From contig NW_019091544.1 of assembly GCF_001949145.1 (NCBI RefSeq), forward strand, positions 343,615 through 368,333: DNA of 24,719 bases, read 5' to 3'. Below the pieces are notes generated by a model, which had not been told where the DNA came from, searched no databases, and was given only the letters and a program-made list of their open reading frames with translations. Of this stretch, positions 1 to 11,400 are shown in pieces; within the stretch, counting starts at the first letter, position 1; each line of letters begins with the position of its first letter. The DNA is from Acanthaster planci. Lineage: Eukaryota > Echinodermata > Asteroidea > Valvatida > Acanthasteridae. The translations under genes were made by a program, and so were the position numbers.

Positions 1-1847
1 TAAATAATATTAGGCCTACCCTTTGGCAAGACTTTTCAATCACAGATGGATGCTAGCTCCACACTCGCTGTTTGCCTTAGCAGTCCAACTAGTACATGGA
101 CCTCTTGCACCAACCAACAAGTGTAATAATAATAATAGTAATAATAAATTGAAACTTAATAGTGCGCCGTTTCCATAAAAATGATCAAAGGTGCAGTACA
201 GGTACAACTTATAGTGTGCCGACCAACCCGTACACCAAATTGTGCTCAAACCTACTAGTATTATGACACGTTTTAAGATGTGTGCTGTAGGCCTATGTGC
301 GTAATTGTGAAGTGTGGAAGTCCATTGTGGTTTTACTTTAAGCTTGTCAATAATTAAAACTATGAAAAATACAAACCAACAGAGTAAAAAAGAGGTTCTG
401 TCTTATATTAATATTTCTTATATATTCGTGACATTTCAAACTCTATAGTAATGGATATTAATAACGAATAAAGCTGGAAAATAACGTGTTGAACGGCAAC
501 ATAAAAAGGCCAGTGACCACGACCATCTACACAACAAATTTATAAGACATCAACTCAACAGTAGTATGACAAAATCACCCTCAGTCGACCACAAGTAACA
601 AAACAAAGTGCATTTGTTTTGGCAATTTAATTATTTTGGAGTTTCATCTGAAGCAGCGACTTGACAATGTGTCACTTGCAGCAATAACGCATGCTGCGAC
701 TTAATGTTGCTTATTTCACAAAATCAAATGTGACAGTTTCTGCGATCCTCAGTCAATTTCCATGTGCTCATATTTACGCTTTTATTCAGCTGACCGCCGA
801 ATCCACAGATCAAGGTTAGTATGTCTTCCTCGCGTAAGTGTTTCGCGTACAATTTGGTTGGTGATCCGTGCTCTATCACTGGTTCAAAGAGAAAATGATG
901 TATTTACTATTAACGATGACAACCAAGGAACTCGGAGAGGACAATGCTGTCTGGAACTGGACCAAGAGAAGGTGCTGTTTTCTTATTAACGGAGGCTCCT
1001 TTGGTTGAAACTGAATTTCGCTAGTTCACAAACGACAATGAGATGCTTACGATGCGTGCGCGTCGCTACCAGCAAAATGAACACTTCCGACCAACATGAC
1101 TCTTTTAAATCGATGAGGGGGTGCTTCTGTTCGAGACGGATTGGTTGTTGCAAAGTCATTGGTCTTTTTTGAGTCACATGACCGAATCTTCTGGGTTGCA
1201 TGCACTGCTGGTGAGTTATTCTAGGCAGCACGAACACAACACATTCCATGGGTGTTACGACGGTCGCTAAGCCAATATTGAATAATTATATTTCAGCACA
1301 CAGTTTGAGCTCATTATGTCAGCTTTATAACAAAATTACATGTACAGTGTACTTGTCTTTGAACGTAATCTGACAACCGATATGTGACATTTCGTATGGA
1401 GTAATACTTTTTTTCCAATTCTGATGCGTGCATTATTATATTTACTGATTAACTTGGCCGAAATATTTTCGAGCATCCTGCATGTTGACTTAGAAATGAA
1501 AGAAAAAGGATATTAGGATTAACTCCATCGTAATGATAATAAGAAAACTTTATGAAACACATGAAAAAGCAGGTATATGTAATTTATATGGGCACCGATC
1601 TGGTTTCGAAATCCAAAAATCAACAATATCTTAAATGTTGACCTTTCCCTGACCCAGACACATATACCAACATTTTAAAAGCCTGGTAATATCAAACTCA
1701 AGCCCTCATGAGGATAGACTGTCTGTCAATTTCAATGGAAGGAAAGTAAAAATTTCCCAAACACCTGAAGAGTTTACATTACCTATAGGTATGTGCTTTC
1801 CAATTAACTGAAAAAATTAATAAGCTTCGCTCATTCAACCCTAGTGT
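1..1847. other. Intergenic sequence, nothing assignable
   Basis: AT-rich sequence with short random ORFs on both strands and a TAA-rich stretch at about 123-150. No homology, splice pattern, RNA gene or repeat array is recognisable. Confidence 0.5.
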
Positions 1848-1853
1848 TTTATT
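1848..1853 (-). terminator. Candidate poly(A) signal AATAAA
   Basis: On the minus strand this is AATAAA, about 600 nt after the proposed stop codon. I saw no other canonical hexamer in between. It would give a 3' UTR of about 0.6 kb, and is supported only by motif and position. Confidence 0.3.
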
Positions 1854-2453
1854 CAATGTTGCAATACATCACGCTATGCTACAGAGATCTAACAGCCACA
1901 ACTGCTACGTCTTCATCAATTTCTGTTATGAGAAACATCAATGACAAATGACTCAACAATCCTCACATGGCCTTTCTTGAGGATTTTCGTATGGATAGTA
2001 AAGCTGTTGATTTTTCTTGATCTAAAAAAAAAACCCAAAAATAAAAATGGATGCCAAATATATGGATGCCTGTGCACATACACTGAACGTTTGCAGCACA
2101 TTCAAAGCAGAACAAACAGAAGCAAATATAAGCTCCGTAATCCGTACAAGAATTATTTCCACAATTGAAACAATTTTTGAATGATGATTGTGTGACATTT
2201 CCAGGATTTATAAACAATTTCATAGTTTTCCATAATAAAAAATGTCAAATTACATTATTATGATTTTGTACAATTCAGTCAATAAGAATATTAGATAAAA
2301 GTGCATACATGTACATCAAATTAATAATTCTTCTATATTGAAAGGAAATTTTTACTTCTTCAAAGTGGACAAAAAAGAATGCTTTCAGCAAGGAACTTTG
2401 TAGGCGGATTACTGCAGAAACCTTGCAGGATGATCACTGCAGAAAGATGACTA

Positions 2454-2497
2454 TTAGTCTAGTTTAGCCATCTCAAAATCATAATCTGTGTAACCAC
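2454..2497 (-). CDS. AIG1: Probable last coding exon of the AIG1-like gene
   Basis: Short terminal exon after a pyrimidine-rich acceptor (TTTGCTACAG, 2498 upwards). With the C carried over from exon 5 it encodes [14 protein letters not shown], then TAA at 2454-2456 and an adjacent TAG. A short charged cytosolic tail after [10 protein letters not shown] is normal for the family, and the phase fits. The sequence is too short to prove by homology and the 3780-nt intron before it is long. Alternative short tails in intron 5 cannot be excluded. No closer acceptor gave an equally clean solution. Confidence 0.6.
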
Positions 2498-5400
2498 CTG
2501 TAGCAAATGGAAACAGAAAATGAGAACTTCATCATCTACATGCATATAGCGTACACATATCAATTGGATAATTTTGTGATTTAATTCTATATTTAGTATT
2601 AAGGTATCAGAGAGTGTCAGCAACATGTTAATTTTAACTTGTAAGTTCACCCTTATACTGATGTATGTATTCATAGCACTGTATGCTTAGTGCTGTAAGA
2701 GAGCTCATGTAAACCATGGGACTCGAACCCACAACCTGCTGCTTAGTAACTAGTGCACATACACTGTACATGTATTTTAACCACTCAACCACCAAACTTG
2801 AAAACGTCAACTGGCTGGTCTAAGTCAGATGTTGCAGTGAGTATACCAGGCAAGTACATATTTGGCAATAGCATGTAGTACCCTCTGCTACCATCTGACT
2901 CAGACCACCCGAAAGTAGTCAAGTGGTTGAGACATCTGCACTAGTAAGCAGGAGGTCATGGGTTCAAGTCCCACCCAAGTAAACTTGTGATTTTATTTTA
3001 GAGAAGGCCAAACAGAAAGCAGCATGAGAAGTTCAATAACTATCTGGAGTTCTCCGGTAAAGTGAGGGCACTTGTTACATGTACTTTTCTTTTTTCCCTT
3101 CTGTGTTTACTTAGTACTAATATCTTTAACAGTATGCTAAGTTTTCGCATAAAGAAAGGATTGATGTAAGTACATTATGTACTGTAAGGTTTTTTTAATT
3201 TAAAAATCTGATTTGTTTTGATCAGATTATTTTCAAATCTCAATCAATTTTGAAAGCCAGTTGGGAATGGGAAAAAGTTAGTCTTTTGTTACTTATCTAC
3301 TGCAGAGGAAGCAAATTCAGCTGTATGGGTGTCATTTTTTCTATATTTCCTTTGTTAGAAAATTTAAGAATTTGGGATTTAAATGAAGATATATAAATAA
3401 AGCACTTTGATTAAAATCACACACTAAGCACTGACGATAATCCCCTTCAATGTTGCCTACACCCCGGTGAATTACATGTAGTAACCCACATGTTTACATG
3501 CATACACTTGTACCAAGTTCCTTTAGAACTGTAAAGTGTCAGGTTTTAAATCAGGCTATTGTTCATACGTATTTTAACCAAAAAAAAACCTTGTTTTAAT
3601 GTTAACTAAAAGCAGTCTCATTACAATAGGTTTGTTTGTGATCCAGCTCCTTTTTGATTAGGTAAGTAGGGACTAGGGAGTCAGGCTTGTTTGAATGTTT
3701 TGTTTAAAACTCATTTTATAAAGACTATTTTGTTACTGCTTTTGATTTTACTGCATAAGGACCAACATTTTCTAATCCCAATAAATTCCTTACACAGATT
3801 AAAGACAGATGTACATGTCCATGTCACAGCACACTGATAATTGACCATGTTCAACTCAGATGTAGACACTCAGCATCAAGTGACATTAAATAAAGATTAT
3901 GAGTCATTTAACTTATGCACTGAATCCAAAAACTGATTTAAAAAACAAGTCACTTGAATGGGAAAAAATTCTGCCGACCAAGCTTGTGCATGCTGTGTGT
4001 AACACAAGCACCCATACTTCGTTTAAGGTACTGTAGGGTTCACTGATTTTACAATTTGAAATGTGAAAAACCTGGAAAAATGGCCAATTAGTTTTACAAA
4101 ATGCAAAAAAAAATACAACATTTAGTCCTTTTCCAAAATAAAATTAATTGAAATACATCAGTGATAAAAAAATTGTTTGATTTGATTTTGTGATTTCCAA
4201 CAAGGTGATTAAAATTGGTAAATCCTGGTTTGACACACAAGACACTGTTTCAGGATGCCATCTGTTCATTCTCAAGTGACCAACCTGACCAGCAGCCGAT
4301 TTCAAGAAAATGGTTCATTTAATTGCGTAAGTTGCGCAACAAACTATGAGAAATTTTGTAAAACATATGCACCGCGAAGTCTGCAATTTGTGTTACAAAT
4401 TATAGCATTACTTATGTAATCATTTTTAGGTGGTGTACATGTACATGTAAGTTGCGCTAAACACAGTGAAAATGATGTATTTGACTAACTCACTGCGTTA
4501 AGTTTAAGGCTTATCGCTGCTGACCTTAACAAAAATGTACAACTTTGTTTCCAGAGCTGTAGTCGGGTCCTGGATGCGAGAGTCAAAGTCCGAGTCCATG
4601 CCATCTGAGTCCGAGTCCAAGACCAAGTCCTAACTTTCAGTGTTCAAGTTCAAGTCGAGTTCTTGTGTCCGAGGGCAAGTCCGAGTCCTTTTATGAATCT
4701 CTAATTGGGGGCCTAGTGTTCTCACAGACACTGACACACAAGAAATACCCTAACACATCGTGAAATATAACTTGAACATTTGAATTAGCACAAGGGGTTC
4801 AAGTTTATTTGACAACTGGGACAATATATTGTATTGGACATCAATTTTCTTTTGTAGTGGAATACACTCAATAGCAAACTGTGTAGTGTGCACTTAATCT
4901 TGGAGAATAAACGTTTTCATCCTCGGTTATTTTTAAGTGCAAATAATGAAAATGTTAAAGTCCCCAATTCAACTCCTCTGTGGAAAAAGTTTGTTACAAG
5001 AATGTCAAAGTGCAAATTTCATAAGTTTCAAGCTAAAAAATATTCCTTGCATCAAAGAGACCATTAAATTTCCGGCAGTTACACTCCTTCTGATTGGTAA
5101 CTTAATCATTCAGGACAATGTCAACATGATTGATCACGGACACTGCATGCAAAACACGTATTGCAAGCCAGCCAACAATCTGTACATGTGCTGCAGGAGG
5201 ATCCTAAAGCTATGGTTAGGTCTAGGCCTTTGTACATTGCAAATGTACAAGGGCACACTGACAAATGCCATAGTCACTAGCAATGGTTTTGGAAGCCCAT
5301 TTTGGTTTGTGACATGGCTAGGCAGTGCACATGTGTATGTCTCAATCTCATACTGTATCTTCATACATTTTTTTACGTTTCCATTTAAATTCTCACATTT

Positions 5401-8400
5401 TTTTTCAGAAGACAGATCCAACAATACTTGGGTGTAGAAACTGAGAAAGTCATATCCCAGTTTGAAGTTTAAGATTAATCATGTTATGCCAAAAATCACC
5501 GTAGTGAAGTTGCCAGTTCAGCATAACAGTCTTGCTAGTCTTGTTCCACAGTTCTGACCTATCTTTGCTGCCCGAAGGATGTTGATAGTGCATGGCGAGA
5601 ACCAGTCTATGTTTGTGAACCAGCTGCATGGGCACTGTATGCTGCTTTTTCACCTGCACACCCGTACTTGTACATATTTATGTATGTCTGCACAGTGCAG
5701 TTTTAGGTTACCTGTGGAACTCGTTCATACTGTGCTCATGCACAGGTGTTTGCGTTAGTATTGCAGCATGACTAAATTCAGAACCGTCTCCCAGTCTTCA
5801 TTAAAAAGAAATTGCAGTGAACTTAAAATTAGAGGGGGTGGCCGGACTCAGGCAGAGTCCTTGTTATAGCCAAGTTCTTACTTTTCGAGTCCGAGTCCAA
5901 TTCCAAGTCCCAACTGTCTGGGTCCTTGAAAATCAGGACTTCACCAGCATTGATTGTTTTGAAAAGTAATAAAAATCTTGTTTGGCTGTGAGAGAACTTC
6001 AAGATTTTCTATCCTGTTCCAATGAAGAAAAGATGAAAACTTTTTCAAAAGGGTGAGCAGAAGTAATTCGATAAATGATTGATGATTGCTGTAAAAAGCG
6101 GTTGTAAAAGCCGTAATCCTCCTTGTCAAAGGAAATTTAATATAATTAGAATGTGCAGCTAAGCAACTTTGGCACAAGTTTGTGGCACAAGGCTTATGTA
6201 ACACTGCACTGTTATCATCTCCAATACTGGTGATTAGGCTGGTACATGTATGAAGCTCTTTAGAAATAGATACTTACGCCAAAAGACTTTAGAGACCTTC
6301 TCACCCACAAGATAGATGACAAGAAGAGCAAGAGCAGACACTACAATAAAGCCAATGAAGGCTGTCCCATGTAAGACTTTGAGAAAAGGGTAGACCCAGA
6401 TGTCTGCAACAAATCCTAGCCACAAAATCCTGCAAAATGAAAAGCAAAATACTAGCAACAATAATGACATCTACTGATGACATTTACAGGTACATGTACT
6501 TAAAATGTCTTACACATTGCACTGAAATGTTCATGCATTAAAATATTCAAATGATATTTACATATAGAAGGTGTGTATGCAGAGCCAATGATTTCCTGTT
6601 TCAAAAATAGGTATTTTCCATTTCGCCAAATCCCAAATTTCGCTTTAGAATTTCAAATTCCATTTTATACCTTTGTAAGCATGAAATACGAGAGCAAGTT
6701 TTAAACTATGCATGGAAACCATTTGCCCGACCACATCACCCCCAAAAAAAGAAAGGAAACAAAAATAACAACAATATTGTTTGGAAATACTCTGCAATGT
6801 TTCCAACTTTTTTTATAATTTCTGGAGTGAAAAATAAAAAAAAAACTCCAGACAATAAATACAGCATACCCCAAACCCTTGATTTCCCACCAGCGCGCAA
6901 TCGCCAAAAACTTGCTACGATTAATTTAATCAACGGACAATTCATGTGACACTCCTCGTGTATGAAATCAGAACATACATGTACAATGTACACGTACAGT
7001 GAAGTCACAGAGCAGGTCTTGCACGTAACAGTCACTGATCACAATATGGGAATGTTGGACATCGACCGGCCATTTTATTTGGCAGTAGTGCGACAAAAAT
7101 TCAGAAAGTTAACACTGAAGCTGAGCCTTATAACGTATATTTGGGACTGAAAACTTCACCCTTTATTGAACACTTCCCAGGGCCCATTCTGCTATGGTAC
7201 ACCAAGCTTACTAGGTTTCCTTTAATTCAAGAAATGTGTAATAAGTCTACCGTTTTGCTGTTGCGGTTTCATCGTTTCGCCATGTGGTACTAGCCTTGTC
7301 TCAATGAGTCCATGCAGATATAAAGACTAAATGCCCCACGAGTGCAACAGTCATATGTGAGTAAAAACTTGTTTGCACCTTGATTTCATTGCTGGTATGG
7401 TGCACGCGTGAGCGGCCAATGTGTGTATGCACAATGTACCGTGATGCACTGGGCTGTCTGCTGCAGGTAGGACAGGTAGGACTACGCTACAATTACTTGG
7501 CTAAGAACTCACCATGACACACTATAGGTACATGTAGGACAAGGCTAAAATGACTAGGTTAAGAACTCACCTTGACAGGTAGGGAAAGGCTACAATAACC
7601 AAGCTAAGAATTCATCATGACAGGTAGGACCAGGCTACAATGACTAGGCTAAGAACTCACCATGACACAGGTAGGACAAGGCTAAAATGACTAGGCTAAG
7701 AACTCACCATGACAGGTAGGGTAAGGCTACAATGACTACGCTAAGAACTCACCATGACAGATAGGACAAGGCTACAATGACTAGGCCAAGTATTCCACTG
7801 AACTTGGAGGGATACCGGTGCCTGACAAGGAACATATCCAACAGTAGAATTGGAACAACTGTTGTGTGCTGCATATGTGAAAGCAATTGAATAGTGAAAA
7901 TTTATAAATACATGAACTGTACACTGACTGATGGTGTCATGCAACCACAGTATATACACAAACCTCTAGCCGTGTTCCCATGGGACTTTTTCTTCAGCAG
8001 GTACATGTACATGTATGTGGAAACACTGCAGCGTTCATTCATGTCAATCTAACGCACATTTTTTTACTGTAATGGAATGTTTATTCACTGTTTTAGGCCT
8101 CATAACACCAGCTGATTACATTTACATTGCCGCATTACATTTTCTATTGTAAGATTTATCGATAAACTTATGTCCTTTGTCTCAACCTCCTGAACCTTCT
8201 TGTATGTATAGCACCCTCTTTACTTAGATGTTATAAAGTCTAGTTCCACTTTCACCAATGGCTAGTTTAATGTTATGCAGTAAAGGTACTTTACTATCAT
8301 AATTTCCATGTGACAAATTGCACATTGAAGAGAATTTTTCAGAGCTTGATGGAGAATTTCCTCCATTTTTGTCATCAATAGTTAGAGTATGGGTTTGCAG

Positions 8401-11400
8401 ATTATTAGAGATAATGACATTGATCTAGAGACTGCATATTTCTTGCTTCTAACTGAGTGAGACCAAAGATTCCAGTAATTTTATCAAACTGGACGCGCAA
8501 CAGTGTGAGTTGAGATTTGTTTTCTTTGTTATTGCCAGATTGATCGATTTACATTCAATCCACACTTGCATTTTAGACTTCATATTAGAATAGTTGCTCT
8601 ACATGATATGCATTCAGCATGTAAACTCTTGTTTAATGTATTTACTCTGTTATTATGATTAGGGTGGTTTACATTTGAAGGTTCTTAGTGTTACATTGTA
8701 CTCATTACTGCATCATATGGTTTGAATTTTCATGGATTTCAAACTGACTGTACCCATCGTAATGTACCTGAAGTGTTAAAGGAGTTTGGAAACGTTCTAA
8801 AGTTCGTGTGACACAGGCTCATCTTCGCAGCTACATGTATGTACAAGACATGAAAAAAGCGACAAAATCTGAGCAGAAAAATGACAATATCAGACAAATT
8901 TGACTAAATCTGCCACATGTAAGATGAGCCGGTACAGGAAAAGCCCTGTACACAATGTGTGTGCAGTTGTGCTCAAAATAATTAAATGCTTTGGAAAATA
9001 ACATCCTTTTCTGAATTCTCCATTTGTAAAAGCTATAACATGTATGTTGGTGCATTTACTTCCACTACATCTTTTGTCTGTTAGTTGCAATACATAAACC
9101 CACATGTATGTTGGCTAATCTTCATTTGCATAATAATAAATACGGACTGGGTTTCTTTCTTGCTCCTGGTCAAAATTGGTCATACCCAGGTTTACATAGT
9201 CCAAAGTCTCTTCTTAATAGTCAATAGCCTGACTTACATGTATGTTCTTGATGATTGCCTTAAGACGGTTCCTACAAGTGTTCACAAGCTTTCTGCATGT
9301 CTCCTGTGGGATATTGGCACACTCTTCCTTGACAAAAGCCTCCAGCTGGGTCAGGTTGGATGGTTCCCTGGCCATCACTCTGGTCTTCAGCTGCCTCCAC
9401 AGATTTTCAGATTGGATTTAGTCAGGACTTTGACTTAACCATTCCAGTACATGGACACCATTGTCCTTGAACCACTGCTTTACTACCTTGACGGTGTGCT
9501 TACATGTATTAGGGTCATTTTCCTGCTGGTACGTTCAATCAGGTTCAAGCTGGAGTTTCTCAGCAGATGCTTCCACATTTTTATCTAGGATCATGATATA
9601 ATTCTCCTTTTTCATTCTTAATGAGGTTCCTGGTGCCACTAGCAAAGAAGCAACCCCATAGCATTATGTTGCCACAACCATGCTTTGCAGTTGGGACTGT
9701 GTTTTTCGGCTTGTACACTCCTCCTTGCTCCCCCCAGACGTAGGCAATATCCATGTGGCCAAATAACTCCATCTTTGTCTCATCAGACCGCAGGACTGAT
9801 GTTCAAAAGGTAGGATCTTGGTTCAGATCTTGCAAATGCCAGACTAGCTTCCTGATGTTTCTTCCTGAGTAATGGCGTCTTCCTGGGCCTGCGTCCGCGG
9901 AAACCTCCTTTGTGCAATACTAGCTGGGTGGTTGCCCGTGACACCTTCGTCCCTGCCTTGTCAAGGGTATCAATTGGGGCCTTGGTGGTGATCCATGGGT
10001 GGTTGTTAGCCTCCCGGCAGATTTTTCTGGCAAGTCTGGGAGATACTTTGCACTTCCTGCCATGCCCATTGAGGTTTTTCACTGTGTTTGAACCTCTTAT
10101 GCTTCTTAACCCTAACCCTCCTCAATCCTTGACCTGTTGGAGGATTGAGGAGGGTTAGGGTTAATGATACTCTGAACAGTTGGAACAGGGACCTCATATT
10201 GCTTGGAAATTGCCTTGTAGCCTTTGCTTTCTTTATGGGTATTCACGATACGCTGGCGTACATCCTCAGTGAGTTCCGTCTTCTTGGCCATGGTGACAAG
10301 TCACTGAGAATAATCTGAAAACTTTTCTTCTTTTTATACTCTTTGGGGCATTTCATCAGAATCTTGAACACAAAGTCATCAAAAGAAGGTATTTACAGGT
10401 TTTCCTATTGGAACATCTTGAAATAGCTTCATGCCAAAGATTCTTGCAGTCATAGTAGGTAAAAATAAGCAATATGAATGAAAGGAGCCAAAAAGAAACC
10501 TGGACCATATCTACACGTATTACAGAGTATTTCATGTATGCAACTGAAGTTCAGCCATAACGCATGTGCGTTTGTGTATTGCAACAAACAGACAAAAGAT
10601 ATAGTGGAAGTACCAACGTAATAGTTTTTACAAATGAAGAATTTAGAAAAGTATGTTATTTTCCAAAGGGTATGAATAATTTTGAGCACAACAATATACA
10701 TGTAGCTTTATCCGGGCACGCTTCACTGTGTGCACAGTATGCTGCTACAATGTATGCGCAGAGTTGGAGACTGGGAATGATACAACCAGTTTTGCGTGCC
10801 CACTATCGATCTCTGTGTAGCAGTAGTCTGGTTCGTAGGTTTAGGGTGGCCGTGGTCAATCTACTGTATATTGTGCGGAAACTGTTCCCATTGAACTTTT
10901 TTGTGCCCCTGCTAACTTACCGTGGCTGCGTGGAAATCTTCCGCGACCCTTTTCAGCCTGTTAGTTTTACATCATGATTGCGGTAACTTGAAAGGGATGT
11001 TAGTTTATCATGTGTTCCCATTGGATTTAATTTTGTAATTCTACAGGAAAGTCGCAGTAAGACTAAGTTAACCAAAAGAGTCCAGTGGGAACACGGCTTA
11101 CATGTATGTTTATTCAGTACAGTAGTTTTTTGCAAAGTAACAACATGAATGGAAACTATTTCAACCTAACAAAAAGGGTACAGTTCTTTGTCAGTTTGTA
11201 GAGGTATCATCATAAAAGGTTGAAACCCCACAATTAAAACGATAGTAAAACAATACTGAGAAAAAGGATCATCTGAAATGTTATAATTCATGTACATGTA
11301 CTACAAGTAGTGCTTACCATGACATGATTTAGCCAAGCAGGGAAAAAGTCATCCAATACTTTGGGAAATATAAGCTCTCGGTCCACTGCCCAAATAAGCC

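Larger units (their letters stand above)
8964..10694 (-). mobile_element. Decayed Tc1-type DNA transposon in intron 3
   Basis: About 1.73 kb with long, imperfect terminal inverted repeats. The left end starts CAGTTGTGCTCAAAATAATT (8964) and the right end reads TTTTGAGCACAAC near 10683-10692. Similarity of the arms continues inward for 200 bp or more (shared GGAAAATAACAT, CATTTGTAAAA, CTTTTGTCTGTT, GGTTTCTTT). CAGTTGTGCTCA is a common Tc1 terminus. The transposase lies inside on the minus strand. TA target duplications are not clear at the ends. The orientation is the same as the host gene's strand. Confidence 0.88.

Noticed and set aside
4937-5437. 166-codon plus-strand ORF as a gene
   Set aside because: Longest ORF here but low-complexity, Cys/Phe/Leu-rich by AT bias, inside intron 5 on the opposite strand, with no recognisable domain or splice partner.
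5740-5815. Alternative last exon for the AIG1-like gene
   Set aside because: An AG acceptor and short in-frame tail are possible here, but the pyrimidine tract and the resulting tail are less convincing than 2454-2497.
9910-10158. Plus-strand 82-codon ORF
   Set aside because: Antisense of the Tc1 transposase and the hairpin with TTAA ends.
10106-10164. Interstitial telomere repeat
   Set aside because: Only two CCCTAA units per arm, in a perfect inverted repeat with TTAA ends; better explained as a mobile insertion.
10564-10977. 137-codon plus-strand ORF
   Set aside because: Its first part is the Tc1 right terminal repeat; the rest has no homology.
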